A DNA stretch of 64,000 nucleotides from NCBI RefSeq assembly GCF_027922185.1, contig NZ_BSFE01000003.1, forward strand, positions 372,001 to 436,000, read 5' to 3'. Shown here in pieces: positions 8,667 to 15,589 of the stretch (position 1 is the stretch's first letter; each line of letters opens with the position of its first letter). This DNA is from Maricaulis virginensis. Its GTDB lineage: Bacteria; Pseudomonadota; Alphaproteobacteria; Caulobacterales; Maricaulaceae. Under the pieces are notes generated by a model. It worked only from the letters and a program-made list of their open reading frames with translations. It was not told where the DNA came from and made no database searches. The position numbers and the translations under genes were made by a program.

Positions 8667-9446
8667 GACGACCGCACGCTGAGCTTCAGTCACAACCCGG
8701 CCGGTCAGATCACCAGCCGGACGGACAGCAATACCGGTTATGCCTGGACCGACTTCGTCAATTTCGACGAGACGGCGAGCTATAACGGTCTCAACCAGAT
8801 GCTCTCGGTGACGGGCCAGTCGACGGCGCCGCAATATGACGGCCGGGGCAATATGACCCGGGATCACCAGGGCCAGACCTATGAATACGATCATTATAAC
8901 CGGCTGAGCGGTGTCGGGACGTCGATCGATCTGGCCTACGACCCGGCCGGGCGCCTGCAGGAGACCTCGGGCACGGGGATCACCTTCCGCGAGATGCAGT
9001 ATGACGGTCTCGACCTGATCGCGGAATACAACGGCTCCGGCACGCTGACGGCGCGCGTCGCCTGCCCCGGACCTGTTCCGGGGTCCATGGCCCCGGCGCG
9101 GACGAGCCGCTGGTGCAATATGCGGGCGCCTCGGTGTCGACGCGGCAATGGCTGCTGGCGGATGAGCGGGGCTCTATCGTCGCGGTGACCGACTGGTCGG
9201 GCGCGGCGATCCAGATCAACAGCTATGACGAATACGGCGCCCCGGCACCGGGCAATGCCGGCCGCTTCGGCTATACCGGCCAGGTCTGGCTCCCCGAAAC
9301 CGGCCTCTACCACTACAAGAACCGGGCGTATAATCCGGAGCTTGGACGGTTCATGCAGACGGATCCCATCGGGGTGAGCGGGGGCATGAATCTCTACGCC
9401 TATGTGGGCGGGGATCCGGTGAACCTGGTGGATCCGTTGGGGTTGG
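8667..9446 (+). repeat. Displaced Rhs core fragment, copy 1 (silent cassette)
   Basis: This is a near-identical copy of 7014-7770 with a 23-bp insertion at about 9050-9085. The frame upstream closes at once with TGA (8661-8663), so it has no start of its own for the full core. The inserted sequence contains CCCCGGACCTGTTCCGGGG, a 7-bp-stem hairpin, and breaks the frame. One open stretch covers 8799-9188; the correct tip frame reopens at 9113. Confidence 0.88.
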
Positions 9447-10078
9447 AGTGGGTTCAGAGAGATCGACGCATAAGCGTGTGCTCTGTCTCCGACGGCGTAG
9501 AAACATGTACGCGGAGTACTATGTGGTATTGGGTGTGGGTTCCTGATCCGACCGACGGCACGCCGAGCGGGGGCGGGCGCTGGCTTATCAATCCAAATCA
9601 AATATTGGACCGCATGACTAGGGAGAGGAGTGAGGAAGAGACGTCTGACTGTATAGAGGGTCTGGTTAGAGCTGCGAATTTGATGGGTGCCGCCTCGGAG
9701 GTTGCTGGAGATACGAGTGATGCTCTTGGGGTGATCGGCACTGGTCTGGTCGTTGTGTCGCCGGCTACGGGTGCAGGTGCGCCAGAAGTCGCTGGGGCGG
9801 GCGGGACGCTTATCGCGGCTAGCGGCGGGTTCGGCTTGGTGTCTGTTAGCCTAGACGTTGGTGCGGAAGGGGCCGCTGCATATGCAACGGGTCGGTGGGG
9901 GGGAGTCTGGCGAGCTTTTGCTGTCACCACTGCCGGGCAGGCGTTTGATAGATTCCTACGGTTGTTCGATAGTAGGGTCCCGGGGGTCGCACGAGCCTAC
10001 AATTACGCTAGCACGGTTGTGTCTTATCAACCTGCCGATAGGGCAAGTGAATACACTTGCAGCACCAACGAGGGCTGA
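9113..10078 (+). CDS. Rhs core end plus alternative toxin tip (orphan cassette, 5' truncated)
   Basis: The open frame from GTG 9113 covers the last about 110 core residues through the PLGL boundary, then a tip of about 210 residues unlike that of the intact Rhs protein. The tip has paired Cys near its start, a linker, and a long Gly/Ala/Val hydrophobic stretch (LGVIGTGLVVVSPATGAG and after). No enzyme motif is evident. It lacks signal peptide and most of the core, so it is probably silent unless recombined onto the full gene. It could be translated weakly from internal starts. A membrane-protein gene follows after one base. Confidence 0.68.
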   Translation: MQYAGASVSTRQWLLADERGSIVAVTDWSGAAIQINSYDEYGAPAPGNAGRFGYTGQVWLPETGLYHYKNRAYNPELGRFMQTDPIGVSGGMNLYAYVGGDPVNLVDPLGLEWVQRDRRISVCSVSDGVETCTRSTMWYWVWVPDPTDGTPSGGGRWLINPNQILDRMTRERSEEETSDCIEGLVRAANLMGAASEVAGDTSDALGVIGTGLVVVSPATGAGAPEVAGAGGTLIAASGGFGLVSVSLDVGAEGAAAYATGRWGGVWRAFAVTTAGQAFDRFLRLFDSRVPGVARAYNYASTVVSYQPADRASEYTCSTNEG

Positions 10079-10079
10079 T

Positions 10080-10310
10080 ATGTACATAAATGAAATCATT
10101 GTAACTACTATTATAATATTTGTCTTATCAATATCTTTTTTTGGTGCTATGATTGCAATTAGAAAAATTAATAAAATTGAACACGATACTACTGCGTATG
10201 AAATTATGCTTAGAAATGTTTGGATTATGGTCGTTGTGGCCTGTTCTTCATTTATAGTCGTTTCTGGGGTGTTTTTTTTATTGGTTGTTCATAGCATTTT
10301 TTTTGAATGA
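10080..10310 (+). CDS. Small AT-rich membrane protein, candidate immunity to the orphan tip
   Basis: The 76-residue product begins at ATG 10080, one base after the orphan tip stop codon. It has two predicted membrane spans (about 6-28 and 46-72) joined by a short charged loop (IRKINKIEHD). Like the gene at 8353 it is strongly AT-rich against a GC-rich background, yet the two proteins show no obvious similarity. Same position, size class and membrane nature suggest a second tip-specific immunity protein. No family is recognised. Confidence 0.66.
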   Translation: MYINEIIVTTIIIFVLSISFFGAMIAIRKINKIEHDTTAYEIMLRNVWIMVVVACSSFIVVSGVFFLLVVHSIFFE

Positions 10311-10389
10311 GGGTTTCGTAACCAGATGTATTTTCAGGATGTTTGGGGTGGTGCTAGGTTCGGCGGTGTTACGGTCCCACCGGGAGGTG

Positions 10390-10634
10390 TGATTACGACG
10401 CCGCCTCGCGGCTGGACGAGCTGGTGCAGAACCTGGCCGGCACGTCCGACGACCGCACCCTGACCTTCAGTCACAATCCGGCCGGCCAGATCACCAGCCG
10501 GACGGACAGCAATACCGGTTATGCCTGGACAGCAATACCGGCTATGCTTGGACAGACTTCGTCAATTTCGACGAGGCGGCGAGCTATAACGGTCTCAACC
10601 GGATGCTCTCGGTGACGGGCCAGTCGACGGCGCC
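10390..10634 (+). pseudogene. Displaced Rhs core fragment, copy 2 (decayed)
   Basis: This stretch matches 6956-7177 of the intact Rhs gene. It is broken by a 23-bp tandem duplication (10504-10526 and 10527-10549), which shifts the frame, and ends abruptly at CAGTCGACGGCGCC. No tip or partner gene follows; the next bases (CCATCCGGGATGACAGG) resemble the ends of the intergenic elements at 17071 and 61233. It is probably the remnant of a further cassette. Confidence 0.8.
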
Positions 10635-10667
10635 CATCCGGGATGACAGGCATGGGCGGTCGCGGCG

Positions 10668-11414
10668 TTAGCTGCCCTTCACCCGCACACCCCCCAGAAA
10701 CGTACTCAGACAATCCACCGCATAGTGGACATGCTCGGGGTGTTCGTCCGGGCCGGCGCTTTCCTCGTCCCGGGGGCCTTCCTTGGCGCGGACGAGGACG
10801 GTGGTGAAGCCCATTTCGTGGGCGGTCTTGAGGTTGCGCACCGAGTCCTCGAAGAAGACGGATTGTGCGGCGGGGACGTCGAAGCGGGCGGTGAAGCGGT
10901 CGAAGCCCGCGCGATGGGGTTTGGGCGTGAAGCCGGCGGCCTCGACATCGAAAATATCGTCGAACAGATGGGTCAGGCCGAGGCGGCCGAGAATATTCTC
11001 GGCATGGCGGCGCGAGCCGTTGGTGTAGACGAGGCGCGTGCCGGGCAGGGCGGCGATGCGGCCGGCCAGGGTGTGGTCGGGATCGATCACGCTGGCATCG
11101 ATATCGTGCACGAAGTCGAGAAAGGCGCTGCGGTCGATCTCGTGATTGGCCATCAGCCCGTTCAGCGTGGTGCCATAGGTGCGCCAGTAGTGCTTCTGGA
11201 CCTGGTAGGCCTCGTCCTCGGGCAGGGCGAGCAGCTGGGCGACGAATTGCGTCATCCGGCGGTCGACCTGGCTCATCACCGGCGCGCTGGAGGGGTAGAG
11301 CGTGTTGTCCAGGTCGAACACCCAATGGGTGGCGTGGGTGAGGTCGGCGCCTTGCGGCCCGTCTTCCTTGCCGTCTTCCTGGCCGTCCTGGATACCGGTC
11401 TGCGTTTCGCTCAT
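10668..11414 (-). CDS. HAD-family pyrimidine 5'-nucleotidase
   Basis: The 248-residue protein is a class IA HAD phosphatase. Motif I DLDNTLYPS has nucleophile Asp34 and Asp36, motif II is YTNGS, the Lys is in KPHRAGFD, and motif IV is FFEDSVRNL. The DLDNTLYP form is typical of the Sdt1/pyrimidine 5'-nucleotidase branch, which removes phosphate from UMP, CMP or analogues. The ATG at 11414 was chosen; the acidic Gln-rich lead-in is variable. It overlaps the DUF1036 gene by 4 bases, so it is translated from the same message. Confidence 0.85.
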   Translation of the reverse strand: MSETQTGIQDGQEDGKEDGPQGADLTHATHWVFDLDNTLYPSSAPVMSQVDRRMTQFVAQLLALPEDEAYQVQKHYWRTYGTTLNGLMANHEIDRSAFLDFVHDIDASVIDPDHTLAGRIAALPGTRLVYTNGSRRHAENILGRLGLTHLFDDIFDVEAAGFTPKPHRAGFDRFTARFDVPAAQSVFFEDSVRNLKTAHEMGFTTVLVRAKEGPRDEESAGPDEHPEHVHYAVDCLSTFLGGVRVKGS

Positions 11415-12421
11415 TGCCGCAATCCCTGGAAATCGGCCTCGGTGAGGGTGACGCGCACGCCGCCGTTTTCCGGCTGCGGCACGCGGCGGAAGCCGGCGGC
11501 GGTATAGCCGCGCTCGGCGCACTCGGTGCGGCCTTCCGAGACGAATCGGGCCGGGGCGAGGCAGAAGCGCTCATTGCCGCCGCTCATCGGCCGGCGGCCC
11601 TGGCCCGAGACACGCTCGGCATAGACGAAGGCATTGTCGGTCTCCAGCCGGCTGGCGAGCAGGCGGGCGCATTCGCCCGCATGGATGCGCCACCAGCCGC
11701 GCGACTGCCAGATCTCGCCGGCGCGGTGACCGATCGCCGTGGCGATATCGCCGTCGGCCTCGTTGCACACGATCAGACCGGAACCGGCATTGCGCTCCAG
11801 GGCGCGTGCCTCGAGGGCGTCGATCAGGGCGGCATCGCCGGGATTGCCGGAAATGCCGGCCTCGGACTGGAAGCGCGCGACGGCACGGCGCGTGGAGCGG
11901 CCGTCATAGCCGTCGATGCCGGTCACGGCATAGCCGGCCGATTGCAGGAGGCGCTGGATGCCGGCGACCTGGGCGCGGCGGCCGAATTCGGACGGTTCGA
12001 CCAGCACGGTGCGCTCGCGCGCATCGCCCTCGCGCATGAAGAAGTCGCGCGAGGCCAGGCCGAGGGCGGCGCAGCGCGTATTGGCGACAACCTGGAAATC
12101 CGTCTCGTCGACGCACAGCGGCACCGTGCCGCGCCATTCGCGCACGCCGCCGAGATAGGCCGTGGTGGACTTGGCGTAGAAGAAGAGGGGCTGGGTGCTG
12201 GCGTCCAGATCGACTTCCTGCGCCACCTCGGCGCATTCACCCGGGCGCACGCGCGTCCAGCCCTCGATGGCGACACCGCCCTCGACCGCCCAGGCCGCGG
12301 CGATATGCGTGACATAGCTGGTCTCGTTGCAGATCTCGGCGGCCCCGGCGCGCGGCGCCGCAAACGCGGCAAGGCCGAGGAGGGCGAGGCAGGCGGCGAT
12401 CCGGACCGGCAGGCGCATCAT
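11411..12421 (-). CDS. Secreted protein with two DUF1036 domains and a peptidoglycan-binding domain
   Basis: The 336-residue protein has a signal peptide (about 1-27, ending AGAA). A DUF1036-type Cys/Trp domain follows (about 28-130), then a PG_binding_1-like helical repeat (about 145-205, DGYDGRSTRRAVARFQ), then a second DUF1036 domain (about 212-320). The domain architecture suggests a cell-wall-associated periplasmic protein, but its role is unknown. It stands between engB and the HAD gene, where argB is found in several related genomes. The start at ATG 12421 precedes the signal peptide directly. Confidence 0.75.
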   Translation of the reverse strand: MMRLPVRIAACLALLGLAAFAAPRAGAAEICNETSYVTHIAAAWAVEGGVAIEGWTRVRPGECAEVAQEVDLDASTQPLFFYAKSTTAYLGGVREWRGTVPLCVDETDFQVVANTRCAALGLASRDFFMREGDARERTVLVEPSEFGRRAQVAGIQRLLQSAGYAVTGIDGYDGRSTRRAVARFQSEAGISGNPGDAALIDALEARALERNAGSGLIVCNEADGDIATAIGHRAGEIWQSRGWWRIHAGECARLLASRLETDNAFVYAERVSGQGRRPMSGGNERFCLAPARFVSEGRTECAERGYTAAGFRRVPQPENGGVRVTLTEADFQGLRQ

Positions 12422-12425
12422 CGCA

Positions 12426-13067
12426 TCAGAACTCCGGCAGGAGGGCGGCGATCTCCGCCCGCAGCACATCGATCCCGTCGCCCTTGGCGCTGGTGGTGGC
12501 GACGACGCGCGGGAAGGCCGCCGGGCGTTTCATGATCGCCTGCAGCGTCTCCTCGGTGATGCGTTTCACCGCCGGCGGCTTGATCTTGTCGGTCTTGGTC
12601 AGGACGATCTGGTAGCTCACGGCCGCCTCGTCGAACACGTCCATGATCTTCTCGTCGACGGTCTTGAGACCGTGACGGCTGTCGATCAGGAGGTAGACGC
12701 GCTTGAGATTGACCCGGCCGCGCAGGAAATTGCGCGTCAGCCTGGTCCACTTCTCCACGACGTCCTTGGGCGCCTTGGCATAGCCATAGCCCGGCAGGTC
12801 GACGATGCGCAGATCGGTGTCGTCGACATTGAAGAAGTTCAGCTCGCGCGTGCGGCCGGGCTCGCCGGAGGCGCGCGCGAGATTGTTCTGCCGCGTCAGG
12901 GCATTGATCAGCGAGGACTTGCCGACATTGGAGCGTCCGGCAAAGGCGATCTCGGTGCGGTCGGGCTCGGGCAGCTGCTGCAGGCTGACCGCGCCCATGA
13001 TGAAGGTGCAGGGCCGCGAGAAAAGCCGCCGCCCCGCTGCCAGATCGAGATCGTCGTCGCCCGTCAG
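12426..13067 (-). CDS. engB: Ribosome-biogenesis GTPase YihA/YsxC (EngB)
   Basis: EngB is a GTPase needed for late assembly of the 50S ribosomal subunit. G1 is GRSNVGKSS, G3 is DLPGYG, and G4 is TKTDK, all intact. The best start is CTG at 13067. It overlaps the yidC stop as CTGA, and GGGAG lies 7 bases upstream. It gives 213 residues with the RRLFSRPCTFIMGA lead-in seen in alphaproteobacterial homologues. The first ATG (12998) would give only 190 residues and lose that conserved part. It forms an operon with rpmH, rnpA and yidC. Confidence 0.92.
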   Translation of the reverse strand: MTGDDDLDLAAGRRLFSRPCTFIMGAVSLQQLPEPDRTEIAFAGRSNVGKSSLINALTRQNNLARASGEPGRTRELNFFNVDDTDLRIVDLPGYGYAKAPKDVVEKWTRLTRNFLRGRVNLKRVYLLIDSRHGLKTVDEKIMDVFDEAAVSYQIVLTKTDKIKPPAVKRITEETLQAIMKRPAAFPRVVATTSAKGDGIDVLRAEIAALLPEF

Positions 13068-14857
13068 GACTGGTCTCCCGAAGCCTTGCCCTGCAGCCGC
13101 TTGATCAGCTTGTCCAGCTGGGTCTCGTTCCCGTGGCGGCGCATGATGATGTATTGCTGGGCGACCGAGAGGAAGTTGTTCCACGCCCAGTAGATCACCA
13201 GGCCGGCCGCGAAGGGCGCCAGCACGAAGGTGAAGACGATCGGCAGCATGGCGAAGATGCGCGCCTGCATCGGGTCCGGCGGCGGCGGGTTCAGCGCCTG
13301 CTGGGCGGCCATGGTGATGCCCATGATGATCGGCCAGGCGCCGATGCCCAGAACCCCGCCGATCAGCCAGATGCCGGACGGGTCGTAGGGGATGAGACCG
13401 AACAGGTTCCACATATTCGTCGGATCGGGTGCCGACAGGTCGCGGATCCAGCCGAAGAAGGGCGCGTGGCGCATCTCGATGGCGTTGAACAGGGTCTGGT
13501 AGAGCGCGAAGAAGATCGGGATCTGCGGCAGGATCGGCAGACAGCCGGCCAGCGGATTGATCTTCTCCTTGCGGTACAGCTCCATCAGCGCCTGCTGCTG
13601 CTTCTGGGTATCCGCAGCATAGCGCTCCTTGAGCTCCTGCATTTTCGGCTGCACCGCCTTCATCTTCGCCATCGAGGCGTAGGCGCGGTTGGCCAGCGGG
13701 AACATCACCAGCTTGATGATCAGGGTGAGAGCGAGAATGGCCAGGCCGAAATGCCCGGTCACGCCTTCCAGCAGGTGCAGCAGCCAGACGAAGGGCCGGG
13801 TGAGGAACCACAGCCAGCCCCAGTTGATCGACATGTCGAAGCGTTCGATGCCGTAGTCTTCCTCGACCGCGTCGAGCACGTCCAGCTCCTTCGCGCCGGC
13901 GAAGACATAGGCCGTCGAGGTCATCGAGGCGCCCGGTGCAAGCTCGCGCGTCGCCTCGATATAGGTCGCCTCATAGGCGTCGACGGCGCCGCGCTCGCGG
14001 ATGCGGAAATTGGCGGTGAAGGCGACGTCCTGGTCGGGAATGGCGGCGGCCATCCAGTAGCGCTGGGTGATGCCGACCCAGCCGCCGGTGCCGGAGACTT
14101 CTTCTTCGCCCTCGCCCTTTTCAAGGCGCTGGAAACTGGTGCGCGTCACGGCGCCGTCGACGACCGCCAGCGGGCCCTCGAACACGGCGATATTCTTCAC
14201 CAGGTCTTCGGGAATGCCTTCATGGCGCACCAGGCCGTAGCGGGCCAGGTCGACCGGCTGGCCGGAATTGTTGGTCACCGTGTCGGCGATGGTGAACATG
14301 TAGTTCTCGTCCAGCGAGACGGTGCGTTCGAAGCGCAGGCCCGAGGCGGTCTCGTGGACCAGCACGACGGGCGTCTCCGGCGTCAGGCGGCTGCCCGAGG
14401 CCAGCGTCCATTCCGCCGCATTGCCCGGCAGGTCGGAAAAGCCCGGCGTGGCCGACTGCCAGCCGTCGCGGGCGTAGAAAGTGTGTTCGGTACCGATCGG
14501 GTTGAGCAGGGCGATCGGGGTGTCGTTGTCGACGGTGACCGTGTGGCGGCGCAGGCGGATATCGTCGAAGCGCGAACCGGTCAGCGACAGCGAGCCGAGT
14601 ACGGCCGGACCCTCGATCTCCACGCGCTGCACATCGCCCAGCGCGTCGTCGCGCGTTTCATAGGCGGGCGCCGCTTCGGTGTCGGGCAATTGCAGGTCGG
14701 GATCGGCCTCGGCCAGCTCGCCGGCGGCTTCCAGGGCTTCCTGACGCTCGGCCTCGCGGGCTTCCTGGGCAGGGCGCAGGAAGAAGAACTCATAGCCCAG
14801 CATGATGGCCAGGATCAGACCCAGCGCGATAAACAGATTGCGTTGTTCTTCGCCCAT
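13064..14857 (-). CDS. yidC: Membrane protein insertase YidC
   Basis: The 597-residue protein inserts and folds inner-membrane proteins, alone or with SecYEG. An N-terminal membrane span (about 8-26) is followed by a large periplasmic beta-sandwich domain (about 60-345). The conserved five-span insertase core is at about 355-585 (PILPQIPIFFALYQTLFNAIE is split by the substrate groove). Length and order fit the Gram-negative YidC form. It lies 14 bp after rnpA and overlaps engB; no yidD is present between rnpA and yidC. Confidence 0.96.
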   Translation of the reverse strand: MGEEQRNLFIALGLILAIMLGYEFFFLRPAQEAREAERQEALEAAGELAEADPDLQLPDTEAAPAYETRDDALGDVQRVEIEGPAVLGSLSLTGSRFDDIRLRRHTVTVDNDTPIALLNPIGTEHTFYARDGWQSATPGFSDLPGNAAEWTLASGSRLTPETPVVLVHETASGLRFERTVSLDENYMFTIADTVTNNSGQPVDLARYGLVRHEGIPEDLVKNIAVFEGPLAVVDGAVTRTSFQRLEKGEGEEEVSGTGGWVGITQRYWMAAAIPDQDVAFTANFRIRERGAVDAYEATYIEATRELAPGASMTSTAYVFAGAKELDVLDAVEEDYGIERFDMSINWGWLWFLTRPFVWLLHLLEGVTGHFGLAILALTLIIKLVMFPLANRAYASMAKMKAVQPKMQELKERYAADTQKQQQALMELYRKEKINPLAGCLPILPQIPIFFALYQTLFNAIEMRHAPFFGWIRDLSAPDPTNMWNLFGLIPYDPSGIWLIGGVLGIGAWPIIMGITMAAQQALNPPPPDPMQARIFAMLPIVFTFVLAPFAAGLVIYWAWNNFLSVAQQYIIMRRHGNETQLDKLIKRLQGKASGDQS

Positions 14858-14871
14858 GAAAACTCGGCCTT

Positions 14872-15261
14872 TCAGGCTGTTTGTCCCTTGCCACCCGGAG
14901 CCGCGTCTTCGGCGAGGCTCACCAGTGCGCTTTTGACATCCCCCATCAGACGCGGCCAGTCCCTTGCGGACGTGGACGCACGCGCGATGAATACATAGTC
15001 AAAGCCGGGCTGTCCGTGGAGGGGGAGTAGCAGCCTTGCGGCCTCGCGCAAACGGCGTTTGCAGCGATTGCGGACGACTGCGCCGCCGATCTTGCGCGTG
15101 GCGGTGAAGCCTGCGCCGACCGTATCGCACAAACAAGAAGAGCCGTCCCGTCTTCGCGCCTGGATAACGACGCTGGACCGGACGGCTTTCTTGCCTTGGG
15201 CGACGAACAGGAATTCGCGCCGCTTTTTCAGCCGATTAACGGCCAGCGGCTGCGTGTCCAT
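14872..15261 (-). CDS. rnpA: Ribonuclease P protein component
   Basis: The 129-residue basic protein assists the RNase P RNA in tRNA 5' processing. The RNR signature RNRCKRRLREA is present at about residues 70-80, preceded by the KIGGAVVRN strand. ATG at 15261 gives MDTQPLAVNRLKKRREF, the usual start region; a longer frame upstream only reads across rpmH in another frame. It lies 5 bp after rpmH. Confidence 0.94.
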   Translation of the reverse strand: MDTQPLAVNRLKKRREFLFVAQGKKAVRSSVVIQARRRDGSSCLCDTVGAGFTATRKIGGAVVRNRCKRRLREAARLLLPLHGQPGFDYVFIARASTSARDWPRLMGDVKSALVSLAEDAAPGGKGQTA

Positions 15262-15266
15262 CGGAT

Positions 15267-15401
15267 TTAGGCGGACAGGCGCTTGCGGCCCTTGGCACGG
15301 CGGCGGGCCAGAACCTGACGGCCGTTTTTCGTCGCCATGCGCGCACGGAAGCCGTGCCGACGCTTGCGGACGAGCTTGGACGGTTGAAATGTGCGTTTCA
15401 C
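15267..15401 (-). CDS. rpmH: 50S ribosomal protein L34
   Basis: The 44-residue highly basic protein begins KRTFQPS after its initiator and is conserved throughout (RKRRHGFRARMATKNGRQVLA is the typical pattern). The start codon is GTG at 15401 with GGAGCG just upstream. It is the first gene of the rpmH-rnpA-yidC-engB operon. Confidence 0.95.
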   Translation of the reverse strand: MKRTFQPSKLVRKRRHGFRARMATKNGRQVLARRRAKGRKRLSA

Positions 15402-15589
15402 GGTCGCGCTCCATCGGCGTTCAATTCGAGAGCGGCGGCTAATACGCGGCCCATCCGGCCACGTCAAGGGCGGGTGCCGCAGATTGCGCAGGCAAAAACG
15501 CTGTTTGCCAGCATGACCCAGGCAGGCCGGCCGCTCATCGCCTTCCGCTTGCCGCGCCCGGACGCCTAGGCTATTCGGCCTGCCAGCTC

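Noticed and set aside
8799..9188. A 129-codon frame within the first displaced Rhs fragment
   Set aside because: It crosses the 23-bp insertion and leaves the Rhs frame, so its last residues are out of phase; the fragment is treated as a broken repeat.
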